From Cytobacillus oceanisediminis (GTDB taxonomy: Bacteria > Bacillota > Bacilli > Bacillales > Cytobacillaceae): DNA of 64,000 nt. The translations under genes and the position numbers were made by a program. The notes under the pieces are model-generated. The model did no database searches. It was not told the DNA's origin and saw only the letters and a program-made list of their open reading frames with translations. Location of the stretch: assembly GCF_007830235.1 (NCBI RefSeq), contig NZ_VLKI01000001.1, positions 1 to 64,000 on the forward strand, given 5' to 3'. Of the stretch, positions 46,611 through 55,019 are shown piece after piece (the stretch's first letter is position 1; each line of letters begins with the position of its first letter).

Positions 46611-46934
46611 TTGACTCTTGATATGCAGCAATTCAAAGCAGATTTTTTCAAAGCTCTTGCCCACCCGCTCCGAATCAGAATTTTGGAGCTTCTGGCGGAG
46701 GGCGATAAAAGTGTAAATGAAATACAAAGTTTGGTTGGCAGTGAAGGCTCCGCCGTTTCCCAGCAGCTAACCGTACTCAGGACTAAAAATATTGTAACCG
46801 GTACGAAGGACGGCAACCGGGTCATCTATTCGTTAAGAGATCCGATGATTATTGACCTCCTTACTGTGGCGCGCCATATTTTTAATAATCATCTTGTAGA
46901 TACGATCAGCATGCTAGATAAAATAAATGAATAA
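46611..46934 (+). CDS. ArsR family transcriptional regulator
   Basis: A 107-residue winged-helix protein: FFKALAHPLRIRILELLAEGDKSVNEIQ, then SEGSAVSQQLTVLRTKNIV as recognition helix. No cysteine occurs in the entire chain, so it is not a classic Cys metal-thiolate sensor. TTG 46611 start after GTGAGGA. Forms an operon with SulP and likely controls it through the upstream inverted repeat. Confidence 0.85.
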   Translation: MTLDMQQFKADFFKALAHPLRIRILELLAEGDKSVNEIQSLVGSEGSAVSQQLTVLRTKNIVTGTKDGNRVIYSLRDPMIIDLLTVARHIFNNHLVDTISMLDKINE

Positions 46935-46937
46935 AAA

Positions 46938-46975
46938 CAAAAAGAGTTTAGGTTCCATGGCCTAAACTCTTTTGT
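46938..46975. terminator. Bidirectional terminator
   Basis: ACAAAAGAGTTTAGG pairs with CCTAAACTCTTTTGT, a 15-bp perfect stem with an 8-nt loop, between convergent ArsR and chemotaxis genes. Confidence 0.88.
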
Positions 46976-46976
46976 T

Positions 46977-48230
46977 TTATAATCTAAACCTGCTAATTAA
47001 TCCTTTTAAATCCTCAGCCATGCCTGTTAACCGGTCTGCTGAAGTTGAGATTTCTTCCATGGAAGCGGCCTGTTCTTCAGTAGAAGCGAGTACGCTTTGT
47101 GTAGCCATGGCCGATTCGTTTGCTACATGTGAGATTTCATCCATGGATTGGACCATTTGCTGGGAGCCGGCAGACATTTGCTGGATGGCAGTTGCGACTT
47201 CCTCCATTTGCTGGGTAACACTGCTGACGGATTGCTGGATTTGTTTGAAGGATTCACCTGCATCCTTCATTACATCTATGCCTTCTGTTACCTCATGGTT
47301 GACGGTATCCATCGTTTGAACAACCTGGTTTGTCTCCTCTTGGATTTGTAAGATCAATTGACTAATTTGCAAAGTAGATTCTGCAGATTTTTCAGCCAAG
47401 TTTCGGACCTCGTTCGCTACAACCGCAAAGCCCTTCCCCTGTTCACCTGCACGTGCTGCTTCGATCGCTGCATTTAATGCCAGTAAATTCGTTTGAGCAG
47501 CAATTCCTGTTATCACTTCAATGATTTTGCCAATCTCCTGTGAACGCTGGCCTAATCCTTTAACGACTTTGGATAAATCCTGGACATTTTCATGGATGGA
47601 ATTCATTTGGCAGCCTGCTGTTGAAATGGATTCAGACCCATGATTTGCTTTTTCAAGAGAATCATTGATTTGCTCTGTCACCTGTTCAGAGTTTGCAGCC
47701 ACTTGGGCAAGGCTGTCAGACATTTGCATGATCACATCAGATGCCGTGTTGACACCTTTCACCTGATTGTCCGCCCCTGTTGCCACTTCTTCTATCACTT
47801 CCGCAATATGGCTTGATGCCATGTTTGTTTGCTCGGCACCGCTTGAAAGCTGCTGAGCATATTGTGTGACTTCATTTGAAGCGGTTACAACTTTATTCAG
47901 CACTTCCTGCCATGCAGCAGCTGTATGGTTTAGTGCTGCTGCAATGGAACCCAGCTGTCCTACCGATTTTTCATCTAATCGGCTGGACATATTTCCATCT
48001 GCAAGTTCATTGAGGTAAGCATTAATTTTTGCAATTGGCGCAATGAATTTTCGGTAATTAATGATGGAAGAAAGAACACCAACCAATGTCCCCATCACCA
48101 TCATACTGCAGATAGTAGCCCAAAAGGCGATCCCTTCAAGCTGGTTGCCGAAAACCACACCAAGACCAATTAACAGGACGCTGGGAATCACGACAACAAG
48201 TGTGCGAAACATGTAGCTAAATTGACTCAT
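46977..48230 (-). CDS. Methyl-accepting chemotaxis protein
   Basis: A 417-residue receptor. Two adjacent N-terminal helices (about 10-55) with almost no external loop precede a HAMP-like region and a long coiled-coil signalling domain with the conserved hairpin tip [37 protein letters not shown]. Lacking a periplasmic-type sensor domain, it probably senses an intracellular or membrane signal. Confidence 0.9.
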   Translation of the reverse strand: MSQFSYMFRTLVVVIPSVLLIGLGVVFGNQLEGIAFWATICSMMVMGTLVGVLSSIINYRKFIAPIAKINAYLNELADGNMSSRLDEKSVGQLGSIAAALNHTAAAWQEVLNKVVTASNEVTQYAQQLSSGAEQTNMASSHIAEVIEEVATGADNQVKGVNTASDVIMQMSDSLAQVAANSEQVTEQINDSLEKANHGSESISTAGCQMNSIHENVQDLSKVVKGLGQRSQEIGKIIEVITGIAAQTNLLALNAAIEAARAGEQGKGFAVVANEVRNLAEKSAESTLQISQLILQIQEETNQVVQTMDTVNHEVTEGIDVMKDAGESFKQIQQSVSSVTQQMEEVATAIQQMSAGSQQMVQSMDEISHVANESAMATQSVLASTEEQAASMEEISTSADRLTGMAEDLKGLISRFRL

Positions 48231-48404
48231 AGGTAGACCCCTTTTTTCATATCATTATATTAAAAAAATGAACTTCCATATATAACCTTTCTTCTCTATA
48301 ATTTCCGCCTGCATTTCCGATTATAGTTGACTTGGAGAAAATATATCAATATATATATCGGTTATTTTAAAAATTATTTAAATAATTTGTCTTTTTTTCG
48401 TATT

Positions 48405-48441
48405 AAAAAACCTCAATCTCATCTCCACAGATTGAGGTTTT
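48405..48441. terminator. Terminator of small membrane protein gene
   Basis: AAAACCTCAATCT and AGATTGAGGTTTT form a 13-bp stem around CATCTCCAC. A/T runs on both sides allow bidirectional use. The remaining spacer 48231-48404 shows no gene. Confidence 0.85.
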
Positions 48442-48724
48442 ATTGAAAAAATGGCAGATCACCATTTATGATTAGTTCAGTTAAAAGGGGAAACAAGAGC
48501 AATCCTACTACAAGAAAAAGTCCAGTAGTTACACCGATTTTTTTATTTTGTAAATTTAATTTTTCCTCAATTTTCAATACAGTATAAATAATTATGCCAA
48601 AATACAACCCAAATGTTAGGCTTTCAGCTAATGTGGGCCAATTCTGTGAGTCTATAAAAGGGAAAACAAAGAAACTCCCAGGGATACTCGCAAGAAATGT
48701 AATGATGATAATAGAAATCCGCAC
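48440..48724 (-). CDS. Small three-helix membrane protein
   Basis: A 94-residue hydrophobic protein with three predicted helices and short loops; GTG start at 48724 after GGGTGGAG. No family recognised. Its own terminator and its isolation suggest a monocistronic gene. Function unknown. Confidence 0.65.
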   Translation of the reverse strand: MRISIIIITFLASIPGSFFVFPFIDSQNWPTLAESLTFGLYFGIIIYTVLKIEEKLNLQNKKIGVTTGLFLVVGLLLFPLLTELIINGDLPFFQ

Positions 48725-48792
48725 AAAGCTCCACCCCCCCCTTTAATTTGTATGAATTTTACCATTATTGAAGTTTCTGGTAAATAGTAAAA

Positions 48793-48823
48793 ATGCCAGA
48801 CTCTATTAGAGAGCCTGGCGTTT
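48793..48823. terminator. Terminator of PbuE-like gene
   Basis: TGCCAGACTCT and AGAGCCTGGCG form a stem flanked by A- and T-rich runs, immediately after the MFS gene's stop on the minus strand. Confidence 0.82.
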
Positions 48824-48824
48824 T

Positions 48825-49997
48825 TTACTTTTTAAAGCTTTCTGCGGCTGTTAAGCCTCTTTCTTTTTTCGCCATGGAGAGTGCAGCAGTTCCAAGAGCG
48901 ATAACAACAAAGACACTTCCAGCTGCAGCATTGAGTTCAACGGATGTTGATTCGATCATGATTCCGCCGATCATGCTGCCGAATGCCATTCCCATGTGTA
49001 CGGCAGAGTTGTTCAAAGTTTGCTGAATATCAGATGTTTCCGGCGATACTTCAATTAAGTAGCTGTGAATAGCCGGTGTGATAGCCCAGCTTAGCATGCT
49101 CCATATGATAACAACCATCAGGAAGAGCGGCAATGAAAAGGCTGCGAACGGCAATGAAAAAATTGTAATCCCGAACATTGCAATTACAATAAGGATGACA
49201 GGCTTTGCGCCAAAGCGGTCAGCCAGTAATCCACCAATTCCCCCGCCGATTACGGCCGCAATTCCAAAGACTAAGTAAACAATACTGACCCAGTTGCCGT
49301 CCAGTCCCATCTTCATTTTCAAAAAGGGTGTTAAGTAACCATAAAAAGTTAAATGGCCTGCCATTAATAAAAAAGACGTAATTTGCGTCAGAGCGATCTT
49401 TCTGCTTTTCAGCGTCCTAAGCTGTACGCCAATTGGAACAGCAGGCTTTGGAGCCACTTTTCCCATAAAGAAGTAGACGCCTGCCATTGATAATACTGTC
49501 AGTACAGAAATGAGCATGAATGGAGCACGCCAACCGAATGCATTTCCAAGCATAAGGCCGATCGGCACACCCAGTACAAGAGATGCGCTTATTCCCATAA
49601 ACACAATCCCAATGGCACGTGCACGGTATTGTTCAGTTACGATATAAGATGCCATTGTCATACATAAAGCAATCAGCAGCGAACCGCTTGTGGCTGCCAG
49701 AACTCGCCCAACTAACAAAAAGCTGTAAAATGGACTGAAAACTGCAACAATATTGCCGGCTAAAAAGACAATCAAAGAAATCATCATTAAGCCGCTGCGC
49801 TCCATTTTTACAGTTAAGGTAAGCAAAATAGGCGCTGCTATTGCAAATGCAAGTGAAAAGACAGTAATCAGAAGCCCGGCCTGTCCAAGGCTGACACCAA
49901 GATCATTTGCTACAAGATCCAGCAGACCCCCTATAATAAGTTCCACCATTCCAACAACAAACGAAATGATCGCCAATAAATAGATGCGTTTATCCAA
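48825..49997 (-). CDS. PbuE-like MFS exporter
   Basis: A 390-residue MFS transporter with 12 helices. Sequence blocks GMVELIIGGLLDLVANDLG, YRARAIGIVFMGISAS and VSPETSDIQQTLNNSA follow the B. subtilis purine exporter PbuE closely, so purine base or nucleoside export is likely, though related drug exporters share the fold. I looked for a purine riboswitch upstream and saw none. Confidence 0.82.
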   Translation of the reverse strand: MDKRIYLLAIISFVVGMVELIIGGLLDLVANDLGVSLGQAGLLITVFSLAFAIAAPILLTLTVKMERSGLMMISLIVFLAGNIVAVFSPFYSFLLVGRVLAATSGSLLIALCMTMASYIVTEQYRARAIGIVFMGISASLVLGVPIGLMLGNAFGWRAPFMLISVLTVLSMAGVYFFMGKVAPKPAVPIGVQLRTLKSRKIALTQITSFLLMAGHLTFYGYLTPFLKMKMGLDGNWVSIVYLVFGIAAVIGGGIGGLLADRFGAKPVILIVIAMFGITIFSLPFAAFSLPLFLMVVIIWSMLSWAITPAIHSYLIEVSPETSDIQQTLNNSAVHMGMAFGSMIGGIMIESTSVELNAAAGSVFVVIALGTAALSMAKKERGLTAAESFKK

Positions 49998-50484
49998 GCT
50001 GAACTTCCTCTCTAGAAATCTATTTTAATATCAATAAGGTTTTAAATAAAATAACATCTTAACATACTGAAAGGGATATGCTCAAAGGATTGAATAGTCG
50101 AAAAATAACCAAAATCTCACCCTTTGGTATGCTTTATTTATTGTATTTAAATAGTCTAAGGCGATCGTCTGCGCAAGGTAAGCTTGAAACATTGAGCATT
50201 TTTGATTACATACGGGCATTTAATTAAATTTTGTATCGTCTTTTTAAGGGGGAAATTTGAATTCAGGCTTCTATAATCTAACATTTTATTAAATTTTGTC
50301 CGTATTTGCACACTTATATACTCTAAAATTATTTGGGCTGTACAATATAAACTTATACATTATATACATAAAATTTTCTTCTTTGGAAAAGATATAATTA
50401 TCTCCCTTAAACAACTTCCAAAAATTGCATGTTTGAATATATGTAATAAATAGGAATTAAAAAACTAATATTGTAAAGGAGTTG
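49998..50484. other. Intergenic spacer
   Basis: A 487-nt A+T-rich spacer. A short direct repeat (near TTTAATTAAATTTTGTA and TTTATTAAATTTTGTCC) occurs at about 50219 and 50284. No gene or convincing promoter boxes. Confidence 0.4.
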
Positions 50485-50655
50485 ATGAACTTGTCGAGCT
50501 ATTCAGAAAAAAAAGAACGCAGCGAAACTACCCCATTATCTTCTGTTAATGAAGAAATGCAAACCGCAGAGACAACTCCTAACGTTTCCAATGCCGTGCA
50601 AAGTCATGAACCGGAATTTGACTTAAAAGGAACAGTCTTAAATGATTATAGCTGA
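50485..50655 (+). CDS. Small acidic protein, unknown
   Basis: An ORF of up to 56 residues after AAAGGAG. ATG 50485 lies only 3 nt from that site, so TTG 50491 (54 residues, MSSYSEKKERSE) is the better start. It is hydrophilic and rich in Ser, Thr and Glu, with no Cys and a PEFDLKGTVLNDYS tail. A perfect terminator follows 15 nt after the stop, which supports a real monocistronic gene. No family recognised. Confidence 0.6.
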   Translation: MNLSSYSEKKERSETTPLSSVNEEMQTAETTPNVSNAVQSHEPEFDLKGTVLNDYS

Positions 50656-50670
50656 TTTTCTTTATTAAAA

Positions 50671-50702
50671 TCCCTTGCGCAGTCAGCCGCAGGGATTTTT
50701 TT
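50671..50702 (+). terminator. Terminator of small acidic protein gene
   Basis: TCCCTTGCGC and GCCGCAGGGA form the stem, followed by seven T. Confidence 0.8.
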
Positions 50703-50781
50703 ATGGAAAGTTTGTCCCGCTTAAAGCATACGATTGTAGTATTCCTTGTGCATAGCTTGGAAAATAACCAATTGGAGATAG

Positions 50782-51807
50782 ATGATGATTATTGGTTTAC
50801 TGGTTATTTTCATTCTTGTCCTACTGCTGCCGTTTATTTCGGAACATGTGGAAAAAAACCTTGAGATGTTTCTGTTCGTGATGGGGCTGTCTGCGGCATT
50901 GTCGAGCGGTGTCATGAATAGCACGCTCTTTTTAAAAGCAGCCTATGACCCAATAAATATTACACTTGCAGTATTTATAGCCGGTTTACTCTTTAAATGG
51001 TTTCAGGCAAAACTGGAAAGCTGCATACTTTCTGTGAGCAGCAGGCTGCCATTTCGCTTATTTGCAGCTCTGGTCGTCATTTTGCTTGGATTAATATCGA
51101 GCATCATCACAGCCATAATCGCTGCATTAGTGTTGGTACTGGTTGTCAGTGCCCTTCGGCTGGATCGGGCGTCTGAAATCCGTCTTACGGTCCTGGCTTG
51201 TTTTTCAATCGGGCTTGGAGCTGCTTTGACCCCCATTGGAGAGCCGCTTTCTACCATTGCTATTAGCAAATTAAATGAAGACTTCTTCTTTTTGCTTGAA
51301 TTGGTGGGAACGGAAATAGGGATAGCATTGTTGTTTTTCGGGATCCTGGCAGCCCTTTTTGTAAAACGGCCCGTATCAGGAAAGGGTTCTTTCAGCAAAA
51401 AGCCAGCCGGTGAAAGCTATGAAGAGATTCTTGTACGTGCACTGAAGATCTATTTTTTTGTGATGGGGCTGACCCTGCTGGGTGCCGGTTTTGAACCGCT
51501 GATCAATCATTTCTTGATTGGCCTAAACCCATTGCTGCTGTATTGGATTAATATGATTTCAGCCGTTTTGGATAATGCGACGCTGGCAGCCGCTGAAATC
51601 AGTCCATCTATGGACCATTTTACCGTTCAATCCATTCTGCTTGGACTTCTCATTAGCGGCGGAATGCTCATTCCCGGCAACATCCCAAATATAATAGCAG
51701 CCGGCAAGCTGCAAATTACGAGTAAAGAATGGGCGCGATTTGGAGTTCCGGTAGCTTTGTTTACGATGGTAGCTTATTTTATCAGGATCTTGGTTTGGGG
51801 AAATTAG
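50782..51807 (+). CDS. DUF1646 putative cation transporter
   Basis: A 341-residue membrane protein with about 10 helices. FSIGLGAALTPIGEPLSTIAI and SGGMLIPGNIPNIIAAGKL are the two inverted-repeat signatures of the DUF1646/ion-transporter superfamily (Na+/H+ antiporter-like). ATG 50782 after TTGGAG. Substrate unknown. Monocistronic with a terminator. Confidence 0.8.
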   Translation: MMIIGLLVIFILVLLLPFISEHVEKNLEMFLFVMGLSAALSSGVMNSTLFLKAAYDPINITLAVFIAGLLFKWFQAKLESCILSVSSRLPFRLFAALVVILLGLISSIITAIIAALVLVLVVSALRLDRASEIRLTVLACFSIGLGAALTPIGEPLSTIAISKLNEDFFFLLELVGTEIGIALLFFGILAALFVKRPVSGKGSFSKKPAGESYEEILVRALKIYFFVMGLTLLGAGFEPLINHFLIGLNPLLLYWINMISAVLDNATLAAAEISPSMDHFTVQSILLGLLISGGMLIPGNIPNIIAAGKLQITSKEWARFGVPVALFTMVAYFIRILVWGN

Positions 51808-51834
51808 AAAAGGACTGGAATCAGTCCTTTTTAT
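51808..51834 (+). terminator. Terminator of DUF1646 gene
   Basis: AAAAGGACTG and CAGTCCTTTT around GGAAT, then T-rich sequence; it also lies just after the convergent osmC remnant. Confidence 0.85.
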
Positions 51835-51838
51835 TTAT

Positions 51839-52301
51839 CTATTCCTCGGTAATTTCCCATGTGTTCTCCATGTTTATTGCCCCTTTAAGCGTCTGTGCAA
51901 CGGGGCAGGATTTTTCGAAAACATTTAAGACCCTCTCTGCTGTTTCTCTTTTGCCTTTAGGAATAAGCAGGTTGAATTTTGTGCGGATAGTGGTTATTTT
52001 CAAGACGCCTTCAGGTGCCTCAATTACACCTTGAACATCTGCCCGCAATTTATCTTTAGTAATGGGAATTTGACGCGCCTGCTAATGTTCCAACCAGTCA
52101 GCCGCCAGCAGCTGCAACAATATGGTCGAGTGTAGAAGGATGCTCCACTTCCGGTTCGACCCCATAAAATTGCTTGACGCCGCCGTGGACGCCAAAGTAT
52201 ACAGGCTGCTGAAAACCGCTTATGTAGGCGCTTTTCACTTTATTCGCTGTGTCTTCCGGATAAATAGTCATTTTTGTTAATTCAATTGGATCCTTCGACA
52301 T
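51839..52301 (-). pseudogene. Broken OsmC-family gene
   Basis: Two frames of one OsmC/Ohr-like protein. The N-terminal half starts MSKDPIELTKM at 52301 after AAGGAGTG and reads to ...DHIVAAAGG, then TGA. The C-terminal half (RQIPITKDKLRADVQGVIE... to EITEE) is in another frame. The join at about 52070-52100 shows both a nonsense codon where a Cys or Trp would be expected (GG-TGA-LVGTLAGA) and a deletion of about 8-10 nt after LAGA. The conserved Cys SCPVAQTL is retained. So no full-length peroxidase is made. Confidence 0.8.
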
Positions 52302-52457
52302 AAGCTTCACTCCTTCTTTTTAGTGGCTTTAAAGTCATTAGACTAAAGATAGTCGTTGAGACTTCTTCCTTAAAAAGTGGTATTCAAACGCAGAATGGGC
52401 AAAATTGAGTTTTTTGGGGCTGAAAACGAACATAGTAGGCCTGTTTTTATAAAAATT

Positions 52458-52562
52458 CAGCTATTAATCAGCTTAAGAATACTGGCAGACAGCATTTTAT
52501 CCGCGGAAATTTGAATATAACCGAGAATTTTTCACTTTATCCGCGATTTAGAGATATAACCG
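52458..52562. repeat. 20-nt periodic intergenic repeat tract C (CCG anchor)
   Basis: CCG at 52501, 52521, 52541 and 52560, alternately inside TATCCGCG and ATAACCGAGAA. Upstream, CAGCT occurs twice at the same 20-nt step. No gene occurs in the spacer 52302-52624. Confidence 0.6.
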
Positions 52563-52624
52563 AGAAACAGCCTATATCAGATGATTTTGGGAGTCTGAAT
52601 TTTATGTTAGTTAACATAATAAAA

Positions 52625-53602
52625 TTATCGTATATTTAATAAAATCTTTCCGGTGCTATGCCTGCTTTCGATTAGCTTGTGGGCAGCAGCTGCTTCTTCT
52701 AACGGGAACCTGTGGCCTATTTGTACGTTAAGCCTGCCTTCTTTTAAATAATGCATTACCTGATTTGCCGTTTCACTCAATGTTTCGGGGCGTTTTTTTC
52801 GGGTCGTTCCAAGGCTGTAGCCTAAAACAGAGCGGCAGCTTTTATGCAGATGGTTTGTTTTAATCACGCCGGTTTCTCCGGTTGAATTGCCAAACTGTAT
52901 CATTCGTCCATAATCGGCAAGGCAGCCAAAGTTTTGCTGGGTGATGGGGCCCGCTAATGAATCCAAAATAATATCTGCACCCTCTCCTTCTGTAAGACTG
53001 TTCACCTTATCTGCAAAGTTTTCCCTTTCATAAACAACGACATGATCAGCTCCAGCTTCCAGAGCAACAGGAACTTTCGCTTCACTCCCAACTGTTCCGA
53101 TTACTATTCCTGCACCTAAGATTTTTGCCATTTGGATCGCTGTGGTGCCCACGCCCCCTGCAGCAGAGTGAACCAGAACGGTTTCACCTTTTTCCAGACG
53201 GGCAATATCTTCCAGCATTTTATAGGATAAAAAAGAAACCGTCGGGCAGGCAGCGGCTGTTTCAAAATTGACTTCATCCGGAATCGAAAATGTCAAATTT
53301 TCATCGGCAGCGATATACTCTGCATACGAACCCTCTGCCGGAAACGCAATGACCCGATCACCCTTTTGAAACCTGGTAATCTCAGAACCCGTTTCAACAA
53401 TTACGCCCGCCGCATCCAATCCTGGAATAAACGGAAACCGGCCATTTCCTCCCTGGCCATATCTTGCTTTCACATCAGCATAATTGACACTTGTTTTTTC
53501 AACTTTAATCAATATCTGATTCGATTTGATTTTTGGAATATCTATTTCCGTGTATGTAAGTACCTCGGGCTTGCCGTATTCGGGAACAATAATTGCTTTC
53601 AT
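52625..53602 (-). CDS. Zinc-independent quinone oxidoreductase (MDR family)
   Basis: A 325-residue NADPH-dependent quinone reductase-like MDR protein. GroES-like N-terminal domain (NYADVKARYGQ, FPFIPGLDAAGVI), then a Rossmann domain with VHSAAGGVGTTAIQMAK. No zinc ligands, as in QOR. ATG 53602 after GGAGG is preferred to the upstream start. Monocistronic; the actual electron acceptor is unknown. Confidence 0.87.
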   Translation of the reverse strand: MKAIIVPEYGKPEVLTYTEIDIPKIKSNQILIKVEKTSVNYADVKARYGQGGNGRFPFIPGLDAAGVIVETGSEITRFQKGDRVIAFPAEGSYAEYIAADENLTFSIPDEVNFETAAACPTVSFLSYKMLEDIARLEKGETVLVHSAAGGVGTTAIQMAKILGAGIVIGTVGSEAKVPVALEAGADHVVVYERENFADKVNSLTEGEGADIILDSLAGPITQQNFGCLADYGRMIQFGNSTGETGVIKTNHLHKSCRSVLGYSLGTTRKKRPETLSETANQVMHYLKEGRLNVQIGHRFPLEEAAAAHKLIESRHSTGKILLNIR

Positions 53603-53706
53603 CAACATAGCCTCCAATTAAATATTCTTTAAAAACATATTCTCTTTGGATAGCGTCTAAGCCTTTTTTTCTAAAAAAAAAGAAACTGCATTTCACAGCT
53701 TCCCAA

Positions 53707-54849
53707 CTAAATCTTTTTTATCATTTTCATTATCGCAGCGATGTTTCTGGCCGACCTTTCCATGTAAACTGCAGCATGTTCAAAAGCTTCAGGCAGTATA
53801 ATAACGCCTGGTACAATACTGAATAGCGCATCAATCCCATGTTCATGAACGACGTGGCTATCATCAGATAATGAACCCGCAAGGCCGATCACAGATACCC
53901 CATATTTCTTAGCTGCTTTCGCCACACCGATTGGCGTTTTACCGTAAATGGTTTGGCTGTCGATCCGCCCTTCACCAGTTATCACCAAATCTGCATCTTG
54001 AACTTCAGCGTCGAAATTTACTGCGTTAAGGACTATATCAATCCCTCTTTTTAAATCAGCATTCAGAAAGGCAAGCAGGCTTGCCCCAAGTCCGCCTGCA
54101 GCACCTGCGCCGTCTAAATCGCGAAAGGATTTGCCGAGAGATTTTTCTACCACATCAGCAAAATGGGCCAGGTTTTGATCAAGCAATTCTACCATTTCAG
54201 GCGTTGCGCCCTTTTGCGGTCCGAAAATCGCAGATGCTCCTCTTGGTCCGGTTAACGGGTTATCCACGTCACAGGCTACTTCGATATGAACGTCTTTCAA
54301 TCTGGCATCTAATTCTAATAAATCTACAAAAACCAGTTTTGCGAGAGAGCCGCCGCCAGGGCCAATATCATTGCCTGTTTCATCAAGCAGCCTTCCACCC
54401 AATGCTTGGACCATTCCGGCGCCTCCATCATTTGTAGCGCTTCCGCCAATTCCGATGATAATTTGCTTAACGCCTAGATCCAGTGCAGCCGCAATTAATT
54501 CTCCTGTCCCTCTTGTCGAAGTGATTAGGGGGTTTCTTTTTTCAGCAGGGACGAGATGCAAACCTGAAGCAGCTGCCATTTCAATTACAGCTGTTTTTCC
54601 ATCTCCCATTATACCAAAGAATGCTTGAACCGGTTCTCCCAGCGGGCCTGTCACTGTCCGTTCCTCGATTGTCCCATTCGTAGCATCAACAAGGGATTGG
54701 ACAGTACCCTCCCCGCCATCCGCCATCGGCATTTTCCTGTACTCGGCATTTGGAAAAATAGCTTTAAAGCCTCTTTCGATCGCATTGGCAGCCTCCAGAG
54801 CCGATAAACTTTCTTTAAAGGAGTCAGGCGCAATTACTATTTTCATCAT
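53707..54849 (-). CDS. Glycerate kinase
   Basis: A 380-residue type I glycerate kinase (GarK/GlxK family): MKIVIAPDSFKESLSALEAANAIE, GGSATNDGGAGMVQALGG and VITGEGRIDSQTIYGKTPIGVAK are characteristic. It makes 2- or 3-phosphoglycerate from glycerate. ATG 54849 after AAGGGAG. Downstream of the GntP permease and a CdaR regulator, it forms a glycerate-use unit. Confidence 0.92.
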   Translation of the reverse strand: MMKIVIAPDSFKESLSALEAANAIERGFKAIFPNAEYRKMPMADGGEGTVQSLVDATNGTIEERTVTGPLGEPVQAFFGIMGDGKTAVIEMAAASGLHLVPAEKRNPLITSTRGTGELIAAALDLGVKQIIIGIGGSATNDGGAGMVQALGGRLLDETGNDIGPGGGSLAKLVFVDLLELDARLKDVHIEVACDVDNPLTGPRGASAIFGPQKGATPEMVELLDQNLAHFADVVEKSLGKSFRDLDGAGAAGGLGASLLAFLNADLKRGIDIVLNAVNFDAEVQDADLVITGEGRIDSQTIYGKTPIGVAKAAKKYGVSVIGLAGSLSDDSHVVHEHGIDALFSIVPGVIILPEAFEHAAVYMERSARNIAAIMKMIKKI

Positions 54850-54878
54850 TAGACATCTCCCTTTCTTTTCGCCCATTA

Positions 54879-54951
54879 ACAGGCAGTAAGACTCCATTTC
54901 AAAAAGCCCAAGAGTTCAAAGAGAATTCTGGCCAGGGAGTCTACTGCCTGT
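54879..54951 (-). other. Intercistronic inverted repeat, permease-kinase
   Basis: ACAGGCAGTAAGACTCC (54879-54895) pairs with GGAGTCTACTGCCTGT (54936-54951), one bulged base, 40-nt loop. No T run follows on the minus strand, so it is not a normal terminator; a transcript-processing or stability hairpin is more likely. Confidence 0.6.
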
Positions 54952-55019
54952 AAATACCCGATTGGTTCAATTATCCACTTGTGGGACTGAAAAAGCATCC
55001 AACTGTGGGAAGTTTCACC

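Noticed and set aside
49998..50160. Purine riboswitch before the PbuE-like gene
   Set aside because: B. subtilis pbuE has one, so I looked for the conserved core (e.g. TTCTAC) and flanking stems on the minus strand; they are absent.
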